From Syngnathus acus (Eukaryota > Chordata > Actinopteri > Syngnathiformes > Syngnathidae), in the NCBI RefSeq assembly GCF_901709675.1, contig NC_051091.1, positions 232,967 through 296,966 on the forward strand: a DNA stretch of 64,000 nt, written 5' to 3'. Under the pieces are notes generated by a model that was given only the letters and a program-made list of their open reading frames with translations, was not told the origin of the DNA and did not search any database. Every line of letters starts with the position of its first letter. Within the stretch, counting starts at the first letter, position 1. Shown one piece after another: positions 49,690-63,339 of the stretch. The translations under genes and the position numbers were made by a program.

Positions 49690-52600
49690 TCACGGACTAC
49701 CGGCGACCTTTTTGGGCAAAGGCTTAGTAAATAGGTTACCAAGAAAAGAACCGATATGAGGCAGTAGCCGCCAGTTATCTGTCGCGATACTGCAATGGAC
49801 AGCATCCTCTTGTGAAATGATTTTCAGCAGGATGTGAAATTGTGGGGGAATGAAAAAAACCAATTTGAATTCATCTTTCTTGGCTGAATCTGGTATCATG
49901 AACGGGCGCAACTGGTTTTCCACCGTGGACCTCAGCTCTTGTGCTTGCAGCTGGCAACAAAACAAGGCACGAGCATAATCTGCTTGCTCTTCCTCACTTA
50001 TTTGGTCCCAAAGGTCCTGAAAAAGAGCCAATTTGTTAAGTGTTCCCCCAGCCAATGGCAAAAAGGCTTGCTGAAAACACACGTGGATGTCCGGCAGTAA
50101 AGTATACCAAGAAAGGTCGTTGAAGGTGCTGAACATAGCGCTGGCACTCAGGGTGACGGGGACGGCCAAGCGGGGCTTCAATCGAAGCTCCACCACGGGA
50201 GACAATCTCTCTGGAAAAAGACAGGGCACGCTCAAGTCGCAGAGTTGTTCGTAATGACTGCCCCTGAAGTTGAAGCGCAGGTGGAGGCTGAAGACCTGAT
50301 CCAAGCAGGAGAGCTTGGACACGCTACGATTGAGCTGGTACTTCAAGGTAAGGTGCGAGCGCTTCAATCCGGCAACCCTGTATGCGTCCGGTTGCGAGCA
50401 GCAGCCCTCCGTCTCGCTGGGGCTCGGCTGATTTTCCACACCCGGCTCGGGATATTTGGACTCCGCCAGCCGAAAGACGGCTTCGTCCGTCCGGTGAACA
50501 GTTAGCATGCTGGTCAGTCTCTCGGTGTCTGCCACGATGCAGGAGAGCGAGTGTTTATTCGCTCCTTCCTCGCTCAAACCCCGCGTCGCCATCGCCGCCG
50601 CCAATTTCTCTTTGGAGAGAGTCGTCAGAAGGCTGTAGTATAGTCGGGCGTGATCTCCAATGTCTGCGTCGCCGTAGTGACACATGAGATGTTGCAGGAC
50701 GTCGGCCAGAGAGGGAAGTAACGCCTCCAGGCCGGGATGCGCCATCAAGCGCCGGCAAATCCGCAGCACACCGTTTCCCAGACGCCAGTCGGCGGTCGTA
50801 CGCACCCGAGGCCAAAGGGTGACGTCGGCAAGTAGTCGCAGCGTGCTCAGCTGCGAGATGTGCCCTTCCTCTGCCACTCGGGCCAGCACCTTCAAGTGCC
50901 AACGGAGGTCCGTTACGGTGAATCGGGCGGGCGGCGCCTCAACGATAACGCGCTGCAAGGCTCCGCAGAGTCTCGCCGACCAACCGCGTTCGGGGAAGGA
51001 GTCACGAGTCCGGTCGGCCAAGTTGAGAAGGTGGAGAGCCAGGTCGCTTCGGTGGCCGTAAAGTGTGCACAGTTGCTCTGCGAGACTCTTGGCGAATTTG
51101 TCCACGTGGCAAAAAGAGACAAGAAAAAGGAAAAGTGCCCTGAAAAAGGCCACCGCCATCTTTGGACCGTGTCCTCTCGTCACAATGTCGAGCAGCGAGC
51201 GGAGGTGTTGGTAGAGGAAGACCAGAGCCGTGGCGCCTTCCTCTCCGCCGTCTCTTTCGCCCTCCTCCTGGTGTAGCAGCAAGAGCAGATTGAAGCGGGC
51301 CAGCATAGTCGCGTCATCGTGGAGTACGGCGGGCCAGAGCGGATACGCCAACTGGGGCGTTAGCAGCACGGGCAGACTTTCCAGACCAATTCCGCAGCCA
51401 ATTGGCCTGTTCTCAGGAAAATGCAGCATACAGTCCAGAAAGAAAAGTTTCTCTGCTTTACTGAGCAGAGGATGCTGGGAGAGAAGCACTAAGCGTCGCA
51501 GGACGAAAGCTTCCTCGTCAGTGCTGAACAGGCTGTCCGTGTACGCGCACTTCATCAGCAGAGTAACATGAAGAAGGCAAACCTGGGGGGAGGGAGGAGA
51601 AAAAAACCCCAATCATAATCATTTTTTACAACGGATCGAAAAGTAGCATCCGTTCAAAGACCAGAGGCTAAGATATTTCACTGTCGGTCGCTGCTCGGGC
51701 CCTAACTCCATTTAGAAAGGCCCCTCCCTCACAGCCATTACGTTGAAAATGTGTCACCTCTCTGGCAAGGACGGACTCTGTCTAGATCAGGGGTCTCAAA
51801 CTCCAGTCCTCAGGGGGGCGCATTCCTACATGTTTTCCAAGTTTCCCTGGTTAAACACACCTGATTCAAATGATCAGTTCATCCTCACGTTCTGCAGGAG
51901 CCTAATCACCGGGGGGGGGGGGGTGAGTTTGAGACCCCTGGTCTAGATAGAGTCGACTCAAATCTCCGCACTGCGAGGAGGACGTGATAACCAGTGTGCC
52001 GCCCTGCTAGAAAACAAGTCGATCGACGACTTTAGCGGCAAAGACTACTAACCTCGCCGGTTCCGAGCAGACGCAGAAGCTGAGCTCGAAATATGGACGG
52101 TCGAACGACAGGCACCATGGCGACAACCTGCACCAGTGTGCGGAGAACTTCCGCTTGACACGGTGGAGTCAAAAGGAAAGAGTTCTCCAGAGTGGTCGAC
52201 AGGACCGTGCGCAAATCCTTGCAGTCTTGCCCAGTCTGAAGAGTAGGCATTGCTCCCATCGCCAGGGAGGATAAGGCGGCCGCGTCTTTATCCGTCGGAC
52301 GGCATTGGCGCTCGGCCTCCCGGTCCTTCTCCCCCAACAGTAATTTGAGATCGTCGTTCCCTGAGCCGGGATCCACGGCGAGCTGGTAAACAGCATTTTT
52401 CAACACCAAAGTATTTAGTCTGGCGTACGGCTGATGAAGTCTTGAGCTTTCTTTGCTCCAAAGCTCCCCGATGAGCTCCAGGCGCTGGGACAGAAGGCCG
52501 GGGCGGCACGTCTCCAGCTCTCGGAGGCATTCGCACGCTACGCCTCGCAAGAGATGCGCGCCGTCAGCGTGCGAGGCGGACGTGTCCTGCGCTATCTGAA

Positions 52601-53556
52601 GGAGCAGATCCAGGAAGTCCACGCAGACGTGTACTTTGTGGCTCACGCAAGAGCTACAGATGAGGACCGAAGTCAGAGTGACGAGGAGGCAGCGGCGAAA
52701 TTGAACGCACGGAAGGCGACAGTGGGCAAAGACCGACAGGAGCTCCAGGACTGTCTCTTCGCCAGCAGAGAGCGTGGGACACAGGAGCGCCGGTTGCTCA
52801 CATAGTGGGGACAGCAGATAGACCTGAGAAGAGCGACATGTCATTACCCTACATAGGATGGGGAAAGCCACTTTCACTTGAAGTATGCTATACGATTGTT
52901 TAGCACGCGGGTGACACACCACTTTTTGGGCCGGTTTCATCGGGCCATTCCAACAAGATCTTTTTGCCTGCTTTTGAAATGTCGTAACTTTCTCAAATCT
53001 TAACATGAAACCCAAACACCATTTCCCAACTCTATAGTGACATTGTTTTCTTCATTTCGTTGACAACGTTCTACTATGGTCGGTCGATCGATCGATCGAA
53101 CGAATGCACGCACTCGTTCGATCGATCGATCGAACGAATGCATGCACGCACGCATTCGTTCGATCGCATTCGTTCACGCACGGGATTGTGGGATATGTTA
53201 CAATTTTGGGACAAAGGTCACAATACCCGGACAGGCCCGATCATACTTGAAAATATATCGCTGTTTTTACAAAATGCAGCGCACTTTGTTTGCTTCTCGT
53301 GGTTGCAAGACTTTATTCGGAGAGAGATGGCCCCAAAGTTGAGTCATGACTACCATCACGACACAAATGAGAAGCGCCAAAGGATATAAAGATAAAGAAG
53401 GGATCAGGATCATCATACCTTGACACCGTTGGTAACTCTGTCATTGCGGAGCTCGTGGAGCAACTCTGCCAGGAAAATATCCGCCGATTTGGACGAGACA
53501 AATCGGGAGGGACTACGGGAAAAGTCCGAAATGGTCGCCTTCCAGTTTACCGCCAT
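49690..53556 (-). CDS. ap5b1: AP-5 complex subunit beta-1
   Basis: Large subunit of the AP-5 adaptor, which works with SPG11/SPG15 in late-endosome to Golgi retrieval. Three minus-strand exons, all phase 0 with GT-AG borders: 53556-53419 (MAVNWKATISDFSRSPSRFV), 52823-52053 (includes HLLRGVACECLRELETCRPG, the most conserved family block) and 51582-49690 (begins VCLLHVTLLMKCAYTDSLFS, stop at 49690-49692). The total is about 933 residues, against 878 in human. The N-terminal two-thirds are helical-solenoid-like and Leu-rich; the C-terminal part (from about KRSHLTLKYQLNRSVSKLSC) is the beta-rich appendage-like region with conserved VPCLFPERLSPVVEL. An extra methionine frame exists at 51612, but it starts inside the intron, so the spliced start is preferred. 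Confidence 0.92.
51780..51948. mobile_element. hAT-type MITE, second copy, internally deleted
   Basis: The element spans 51788-51940 and is flanked by the 8-base duplication gtctagat (51780-51787 and 51941-51948). Its left 120 bases match the 7329-7529 element almost exactly. The right arm is mostly gone, replaced by a G-rich run, but the terminal GAGTTTGAGACCCCTG remains. It lies in ap5b1 intron 2. Confidence 0.93.
53076..53175. repeat. GATC-rich nested inverted repeats (cruciform-prone)
   Basis: Runs of GATC followed by GAACGAATGC are mirrored as GCATTCGTTC followed by GATC runs. There are at least two overlapping perfect stems of about 15-19 bp with loops near 10 bases. It lies in ap5b1 intron 1. 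Confidence 0.85.
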
Positions 53557-54465
53557 TGGTGTTCGGCTTCAAAATCCTCTGCACCCTTCAAATGGTTCAA
53601 TATTGTCGTGGCGTTATGTCCTTCGAGACAGCTCCCACGACTGCGGTCCAAATACTCGCATGACACCCTCCGCCCGCTCACCAAGTGCACAGTTCGTTCG
53701 TCATCGATTTGACGCCGTGCGTGTTGGACCCGTGTTAGCCAACATCAATCTAAAGAAGTGAAAGCGGTACTAAAGTGAAACCACGGACTATGGGTCCCCT
53801 TTTGCACGATTTGCAAAAGGTCGCTAGTTGACGGCAACTACGATTGGACAAAAGACGCACGTTTGACTGCCTTTAAAAAGGTAGGTTACTCACTCCCATT
53901 TGTAAAAATGGGAATGTAGTGATAATTCGATGTCGACACTTCAAAAGGCATGTTTTATTTTTTGGGCACAAGAACAACTAGTTTAGCGAACGTCGCAAGT
54001 CTCCCACTATTTCGGCTCAAATTCGCAACGAATTGTGGGTAACGCACCTCAGCCGGGAGACCAATTCGCAGGCTGTGTCCTCAGAAGGCTGTTGTTCCGG
54101 CCTCGTTTCAGGCCACGTTACGTCATTTCCGGACGACGTCACGTGCCCCAGGAACCGGATGCGATTGCCACCCCGCTGAAGATGGCCACGTTGACACACG
54201 TGATTGCACTCCTGCTCGTGTTGTCTATTTTCATAGTTCGACATTGCTAATGGTTAGTGAACTTACAAGTTCAACTTCGAATGTGAGCTGGCTAAATGAA
54301 CTGATTTGCTCAATGTCACGCATGCTATGATCTGACAGAGTGAGTGGTGGAAAGCTAGCGACATCACGCGTTATGACAACATTCAATTGGTCCGTCATAT
54401 GAAAGAAGTACCAAACATTTTTGTAAAAAAACCCCACTGTATTGTCACTTGTTGAGAAAATGCCA
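53557..54465 (-). other. ap5b1 promoter region and p3h1 3' UTR
   Basis: No coding sequence is recognised. A reverse AATAAA (TTTATT at 53954-53959) probably ends the p3h1 transcript, leaving about 400 bases as ap5b1 upstream region. A short inverted repeat (CCCATTT...AAATGGG) lies at about 53896-53913. Bases about 54061-54145 are one copy of an inverted repeat pair shared with the p3h1/C1orf50 promoter. Confidence 0.55.
54061..54145 (+). repeat. Dispersed CRE-containing repeat, copy A
   Basis: Begins 'ccaattcgcaggctg' and ends 'tacgtcatttccgg'. It is similar over about 70 bases to the reverse complement of about 60334-60400 and lies within the p3h1 3' UTR or just beyond it. Confidence 0.65.
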
Positions 54466-56948
54466 TTACAACTCCTCCTTGCCATCGTGAGAGCCTGGGG
54501 TCTTGTGATCCATTTTGCCGGCATTTTTTGGCTCCAACTCCTCGACTTTTGTTTTGAGTGTGTCTTGTCCGTCTATGTCAGCAGGTTGAATTCCGTCTTT
54601 CTTGACCTCAAGCGTTTTTTCAGTTTGTACGGGATACGTTTCAACTTGCTCCTCCCCATCTGGAGCTCCTTGTTGATGATTTGCTTTTGCCTGCTCAGTC
54701 TCTCTGACTAATTCTGTCAGCATTGGCCCTTTTGAGTCAAAGCCTGGCATCAAAGCGCTAGCAAACGTCTCAAACATATGCTGAGCTTGAAGTCTTTCCT
54801 ACAGAGCAAAGGGAGGGAGATATGACATGAATGAGTTGACGGTTGTGGTATGACTCGATTTTCAAAAGGGAGGGAGGGAGGGAGCTACACCTTGTCCTCA
54901 TGAGCCGGATCCAAGGTGAACCACAGTGCCACAGCACACCTCTGTCCCTTTGTGACCGCCCTCACGCCATGCGGGTTTTCCTTTCCCGCTCCGAATCCGA
55001 CGACGCGGCCGCACAGCGGGCGGACTACCGCCTAGAGAAATCAGAAAGGAGTGACGAATGGATCCTTTGCGTGAAAAGGTCCACTGGAGCACGAGTGAAT
55101 ACATACCGTGACGGATTTGGCATCTAATTGGGTGAAAATAAAATCGCCTCCTTCAAAGTCATCGTTCAGGTAAAGTATCGCGCTGTGGAAAGGAGCGAGA
55201 CACCATTGGTAAACACCGGCCGACGCACGCAGGCGATTCGGAGCATCTCCCGCGAGTCACCTGAAATCTCGATGCGTGTACGCGGGCGGTTCCTTGAAGC
55301 ACTCGTTGAGCTCCGAAACCAGCAGACAGTTGTCAACGTGAACGGAGTGGCTCAGACGGTCGTTCCGTGTTTCTTGCTTCCCTGAACGACAACGAGAAGA
55401 AGGCACGTTCTCCTACGTATGTGACGGTCATCGTTCATTTGTTTCTCAACCGCTGTCCCGTTATTAGCACGATGCCTGAAGCAAAAATCATACGCACGTC
55501 TCCACGTATCGACGGCGATGCAAACGACTTACCCTCAATCGCCGATCGGCACACCAGATGCGAATAGGAGAAGTAGAGCGGGGAAGCCAAGGCAAAGTAG
55601 GACTCCAGAACCCTCCTCACCTTTTCGCCTACATCGGAGAACAGACGGACGGCCTTGAGCGAAACCTTTCCTTCTTGGGCCAGCTATTGGCATAGGGAGG
55701 GAATTCAAAGTGAGCCCAATCATTTCCCCCCTTCCACTGTCAACGCTTGCGATGTCTCCTTTTGTGTTTGGAAACCTTCAGAGCCTTGAGAATTGTGACT
55801 CCCTGGAACATTTCCCCGGCGGAGTGGGGGGAAGGCTGTCCCCGGTAGCCATCGCCTTTGAGGGCAGCGGCCTAGAAATGAGACCCCAAAACAAATGAAC
55901 GACTTGAAATGATGACTTGGCGGGCAAGCGCATCATGTACGCAAAGGTTCCATCAAATCAGGTTGAGGCAGCTTTCTCACGAGTTTGGAGATGAATCCCA
56001 CAGATCCGAGGCAACTAACTATATGACACCATTTGATTGTTTGAATGAACAGTGTGCACTGCAGAACACGCGATTGTGTAGTCCGAGAGAAAGGTTCGAT
56101 TGATTCGAAAAGAATGTTGAGATTCACCTTAAAAGTCATCGTCAAAGCTCCGAGCTCTGTCATGAAAACAAACAAAAAGCATTACCGAGTAGCTGGCTCG
56201 AAAGGGCCATCGCAGCAGCCCTGGCCACATTGGAATTTGATTTTTTTTCTTTCTTTCTTCCAAATAAAGTACAACACATCGGATTAAAACTCACTCACTC
56301 GCTCACTCACTCACTCACTCACTCACTCACTCACTCACTCACTCACTCACTCACTCACTCACTCACTCACTCACTCACTCACTCACTCACTCACTCACGT
56401 TAGAAAGACGATGCAGCTCGGCGCACTCGTCATCGGCGATGACCCCGTCGAGCAAGACCCGTTGAGAGCCGTTCAACTGCACGGACGTCATGCTCACTTT
56501 AACGTTGTCATAAATCGGACTTCCACCTGAAGTCAAGTTTGCAATTCAGTCACGTTGTACAGCAGCGAGTTAGTCCCTATACCGTGGATTGCAACGGTCA
56601 CCTTCTTGCGTAGCTACGACCACGTTTGCCAAGTCTGTCGAGTCCTTCTTCTTTTCCTCGACCAGAGTTTCAATCTCTTTCATCAGGTTTCCTATTTCCT
56701 CTGTAATCCTCGCTGCTGTCTCTCTGTCAGACCTGAGAGGCAGACAGCCAATCGATATTGATAGTCAGAAGAGAACTCTCAATCCAAAAATGGCATTTGA
56801 CCACACAGTATAGATTCTCGATTGGAAATCAAATGGCAAAAGAAATGTGCGTGCTTACTTCTGTTTGTCTTTCAGCTTTCTTGGCATGATATCTTCGGGA
56901 GTCCAGGTATCCTTAATAAAATACAAAAATCAAAATGGAACGAATGAG

Positions 56949-56983
<35 letters not shown>

Positions 56984-59912
56984 CGGTCCGTTTCAATGGC
57001 AAATAAACGGCAAATACTCACGGGATCAATAAATGTCCTTCCAAACGCTTCGTATCCAAAGTACATCAATTCTTTCTCCAGCAGGGAACGCTGAACAAAC
57101 TGCTTCACAATCTGATGGTTCCACAAAAATATTTGGTTAGACCTCAATGGTTGAAAAGGCCCGAGCGAGCGGGCGAGGGTTAGGGTTATCAGGACCGGCG
57201 ACCCTGCTGAGGAATGCAAAGAACATGACACGCATACAGTTACTCAAGTACTGCTCATTTATCGACCAAAGTGCTTGACACATTGGCTGATGCGCACACA
57301 CTGCTCATTGTAATCAACCTGAAGGTTATCGCTCATCACAATGAGCCAGTTTGTGATCTATGCATATTGATGATGATGGATTCATTTATGATCATCTGAA
57401 GGATTTTCACGCGTCTGAACCTCAACTCGTTCTTGTTGTGGCGCTATTTTTTGAAATGGAGAGCAATTTACCTGTCTCGCTGCTATCAACTTGTCCGATC
57501 CCAGGACGGCTGAATAATAATCCCGATTCTGTTTCATCACTTGATCATCAGGGTGGAAGAGCAAGTAGGTCTTTGCACACTCGATGGCCAGCTCATAGTT
57601 TTCACCTAAATGCAAGAATATCAGACAGGTTGCCAGATGTTTTGATCGGACCCATAAGGTCTATATTAGGAAACGACATCATTCCCCTCCCCGGTCATCA
57701 ATGAGAACCGGCGGTCGGGGTCGGCCTGCTTCGGCGATGACCCCCGTGCCTTTTCCTTACTACGTAAGTGGACGATGTAATGGCTAGATTGCATTCCAGA
57801 CCTGTTTAGAAAAGCCCGTTATGTGGATGTACGGTGATTGACCTATTCCGGTGAGCTATAAAGCACGGACGGCCATGACTGGCTTAGTCACAGCCAAACT
57901 ACTACCCACTGTTGTAGTAGGAAAACTGCAGGTAGTTGAAGTGGGAGGGAAGAAAATCCTCCAAGGGCTGGTCACTCCCGGCAGCATCAACGGCCAGCTC
58001 CACGGAACAGCGCTGCTTGCAATTCAGCACCTGGATGTAATGGTCTGACACAAGGATCAAAAGTCGACCCACGGACGGGTCTCGATCCGGCCGGCCGGCC
58101 GGCCGTAACCACGCTTTACCTGTCATTGTCTGATAGAGGTCAGCATCGTACTCCATGTAATTATAGCCGTCATAGTTGTAGCTTCCCTCACAAAGCGCTC
58201 TGCACTCTTCATTAGCAGTGAAGTACTCCTTTACAGCCACCTCAAAGTGCTCGGCTGCCAGACTGAAGTAGTTGTCACTGTAGTAACTCTTCCCCATCAA
58301 GAAGTTGGCCTGAACAAAATCATACAAACGTGATGGGAGGGAGGGAGGGAGGGAGGGAGGGAGCGAGGGAGCGAGGGAGGGAGAGAGAGAGGAAGGGAGG
58401 ACGGGAGGGACGACGGTAAGACGGCGTCACCAAAAATCCAGCCCGTCTCAGCACCCGAGGTACCGATTCACGGCATAACGCAATGAACAGTTTCCAAAAA
58501 AGTCCACTTCACATTTGGTCTTTAAGGTCATGCCATTGCATACAAGAGCATTTCATCCATGGCACATCTTTGCAGCACGTGCCGTTATTATGATGACGCC
58601 GACATGTTTGGGAAAGAGCTCAAACCATGTGCGGCCTGGCTTCAAGATCTTTGAAGTCCTCTTGCCGCACTCCTGACATGGTGCCGTAGTAGTCCAGGTT
58701 CTGTCTCATCTCCATGTGATCTTTGTTTGCTTGAAAGAATGTGCTGGCTGCTGCCACTGCCTTGTCCAGTTTATTGATCTAAAAAAGAAAAAAAGGGATG
58801 CAGTGGAAGTCAAAGTGCTAATAGTTCACCGGCTCAGTAAGATTTGTTCTTAAAACTGCCTGACGATATAGTGGAAATCATATGAGCATTTTTTTATTTC
58901 GCGAGGGAGGGAGGGAGGGAGGACTGGCACCGAGGCTGCGGAGCCGGTTGAGGGGGCTTGGACGTCCATCCGTCTCGGTCTCCGTAATAGCCAGGGTTAA
59001 TTCAGTATTCCTTAAGGTTGTTTGTACAGCACGTAATGTTTTTGTACTGTAAAAAGATCAAGTTCAAAGAAGCCTTTGGAGTGGCAACAGGCTGTGCAAG
59101 TCATGCAGAAGATTTTGAATGGCTCCAGTGAGTCAGCTTCATATTTGAGTCCACTAGTTTTCAAATTTGTTGGCTGATGGCCTTGAGCTTTTTTTTTTCT
59201 TTTCAATTTCATTGACTTGACTGACAAAAATGTGGATTTCAAATCTTCTCGTTTTGGTCTATTCGACGGATTCCTTCTTCCACTCTGTGACGTGGCATCG
59301 TGGTGAAGAATGAGGCTGGCTGGCTGGCTGGCCGGCCGGCCGGCCATACGCTCTGGCCACCTCATTTGGCTTTGCTTCGACATACGACACATACAAAGAC
59401 ACAAATGTTCGTTTGACTGACCAGACTCAATTGTGGTTGCAGCCACCGCAGGACTAGTGTACCTTGAAATATGCGACTTGTAAATAATTGTAAGGGCTCC
59501 TCCTCTTAAACTCCAACTCCACCGCTTGACCGACCAGATGCAAAGTTGCTTGACCAAGTTTGTCAGCTTGGCAAGAATTCACACAGTCTGCGCGTCTCAG
59601 AATTTTCCAGAAGAAAGCCAAGTCCTCCACAGATCCAGCCCCGGGTATGGGAATTCCGAAGCCGGTGGTGGGATCTTCGAAAGCGCTCTGGTTGGCGCAT
59701 CCGAGTCGACAATCCGCCTTTACCTTGCGGACTGTAGCTCTGTTCCGGAGAGCCTTCTCCATGTTCAGGATTACCGAGAGCCAGTCCCCGTTATAATAGG
59801 CTTCTACCGCCGTGTCAAAAAGCAGATCATAGGGCTCCAAAACAAAATTAGTAGTCGACGCGTGTGAAGGCAAAAGCAGGCAAATGACTGTAAGTGCAAA
59901 AGTCAGCTCCAT
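54466..59912 (-). CDS. p3h1: Prolyl 3-hydroxylase 1 (leprecan) of the ER
   Basis: Fe(II)/2-oxoglutarate dioxygenase that forms 3-hydroxyproline in fibrillar collagen chains, acting with CRTAP and cyclophilin B. Fifteen minus-strand exons: 59912-59462, 58778-58626, 58310-58120, 58044-57910, 57605-57474, 57111-57022, 56911-56860, 56734-56603, 56526-56399, 55872-55779, 55685-55533, 55382-55261, 55183-55107, 55034-54892 and 54798-54466. Signal peptide MELTFALTVICLLLPSHAS. The N-terminal half has TPR-like repeats with paired Cys motifs (CRLGC, CVNSC, CRALCEG). The catalytic domain shows the HVD iron ligands (exon 12), a distal His in KENPHGVRAV and a following Lys/Arg. The C terminus is KEEL, an ER-retrieval signal. 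Similarity, the C1orf50 neighbour and the claudin-19 linkage favour P3H1 over P3H2/P3H3. ATG at 59912 is preferred over 59921 because the signal peptide then starts cleanly. Confidence 0.92.
56291..56398 (-). repeat. (GTGA)n microsatellite starting at a p3h1 splice donor
   Basis: On the minus strand, 27 GTGA units with one variant begin exactly with the GTGAGT donor after the exon ending CTTTCTAAC at 56399. Confidence 0.95.
58331..58400. repeat. (GGGA/GCGA)n purine repeat in p3h1 intron
   Basis: GGGA units with GCGA interruptions, just upstream (minus strand) of the exon at 58310-58120. Confidence 0.9.
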
Positions 59913-59990
59913 ACTTGTCAAATCTCGCTCGTGCGCACGCTTATTTGATTTGTGCTCAAGATTGCACGCGAGCTCCTGGCGTGTGAAAAA

Positions 59991-60027
<37 letters not shown>

Positions 60028-60545
60028 AAAGCTCTCGTTTGGGAGTCGGAGCATGCGAGAGGGAGGGTTGAAGTGATCTTTCAGGCAATGGGGTTGGGTT
60101 TTGGATCAGCCCCACCTCTTCACTAAAAGACCATTCGGCACGATGTTGTTGTTTTTCTGAACGCTTTTGAGTTTCGGGGACTCTAATCCATACAATTCAC
60201 ATAAATAAGTGAACATTTAGAATGTAACAATAATTGGAAATATTTAAAAAAGAAAAGAAAGCGGCCCGTCGCCATGGAAACGAATGCCAGTTTCAAGCCG
60301 CGTTCGCGTGTCACGTCACGCGGCATCGCGTCGCTCCAGAAATGACGTCACGAAGCCTGAAACCCGGCCGGCCTTCCGAGGACGCCGCCTGCGAATTTGG
60401 ATACAGCTTGTGACCTTTGTCCTTACTCAGTTAAATAACTTTCGTAACGCTGTTCTGCAGGCAAGACAACCTGGCTACTTAACTGAGCAAATTCGACCAA
60501 ATACTTGCGCAAAGGACATTTCAATCAAGGCCAACTTGGAAAACA
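59913..60545. promoter_or_regulatory. Bidirectional promoter region between p3h1 and C1orf50
   Basis: The two start codons are 633 bases apart and transcription diverges, as for human P3H1 and C1orf50. The region is CpG-rich at about 60260-60400 and carries a perfect CRE (TGACGTCA at 60343-60350) and a CACGTCAC element near 60312. A GACA microsatellite (about 59988-60027) lies just above the p3h1 start. Function is inference from layout. Confidence 0.6.
60334..60400 (-). repeat. Dispersed CRE-containing repeat, copy B (inverted)
   Basis: The reverse complement begins 'ccaaattcgcaggcggcgtc' and ends 'gtgacgtcatttctgg', matching copy A at 54061-54145 in opposite orientation. It forms the core of the p3h1/C1orf50 promoter region. 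Confidence 0.65.
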
Positions 60546-62190
<1,645 letters not shown>

Positions 62191-62707
62191 AGCAGAATGT
62201 GCATGAATATTCATCCGAAAATGATACCATTCTGTCACTTGTTGTACCAGATCACTGCAAATACAGTATTTAATGACATCTTCCCAGTCTGATTGTTTCA
62301 ATTGACTTTCATGTCCGCCGTCTACACGCAGGCAGAGAAGAGCGTCTTCTTGTTCTTGCTAGCTGTTGACACATTCAAACTTGTCCATAATGAGCGCAAT
62401 TAAATGGCAGCGCCGGCACGCGTCATCTGGATTTTCTCTGAGGTCTGGAAGAAGAGTGCTTCAGCCCAACTCGCGCAGCTGGAGCACAGCTGCACAGAGG
62501 CGTGCGTCCAAGTGGGACTTTGAAACAAAGCGCCAGCGGAAGCCAAACCTGGCACGGCACGGCACGGCACGGGCGGGCCGACGTGAGCTCGGCCTGTCCC
62601 GAGGAAAGCCCAGGAGTTTGTATTGCCGACACACGTCCGCAAACTGCTAGAGCGGCAAAAGGATACGTCTGTGACAAATTGACGCCGGCAAAGGTTTTGT
62701 CACAGAA

Positions 62708-62710
62708 CGA

Positions 62711-62754
<44 letters not shown>

Positions 62755-62756
62755 AA
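62708..62756 (+). repeat. (GAAA)n microsatellite
   Basis: Twelve GAAA units downstream of the C1orf50-like gene. Confidence 0.95.
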
Positions 62757-62994
62757 TGAAGGAACAAACGAACGAACGAACGAGCGAGCGAATTCTTGAT
62801 GTCCACGACTGCCAGCAGGGAAAAACGAGAGACCCAGTCAAAGACATTTAGTGAAAGACGGCGCAAGGTACTACAAGGATATACACAAAGACTAGGAGCA
62901 GAAGGAGGCCAATGCCTGAGTGGGGAGAGCAGCTCCAACTGAGAGCAGTCAGAGAGGTGACATCGCTTACCTCCGACGGGGGGGATCAATCAAT

Positions 62995-63055
62995 CCATCC
63001 ATCCATCCATCCATCCATCCATCCATCCATCCATCCATCCATCCATCCATCCATC
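62995..63055 (+). repeat. (CCAT)n microsatellite
   Basis: About 15 CCAT units in the right-end intergenic DNA. Confidence 0.95.
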
Positions 63056-63339
63056 ATCCCTGCACGACCGCCCAAAGCAGCTGCACACTAAAAGCACTTT
63101 GTGGAAGGAAAGTAAACAGGTACTGCTGTGGCACCGCCGCTATTACTCACACCCAATTCACACAAATAATTGCTCAATACAATCAACTACAAGTAAATAC
63201 TTACAATTCACTCACAGGACCCAGAAAAGAAGACTTTTCAGGCCTTCAACAATACCAACGATTGAACAACACCATTGACTGCAAAGAAAATAGTAATTAT
63301 TCACCTCCATAGACTTTTGAGACACAACCCTTGAACATA

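Noticed and set aside
50860-51276. Plus-strand frames within the ap5b1 last exon
   Set aside because: Antisense shadows of a long coding exon.
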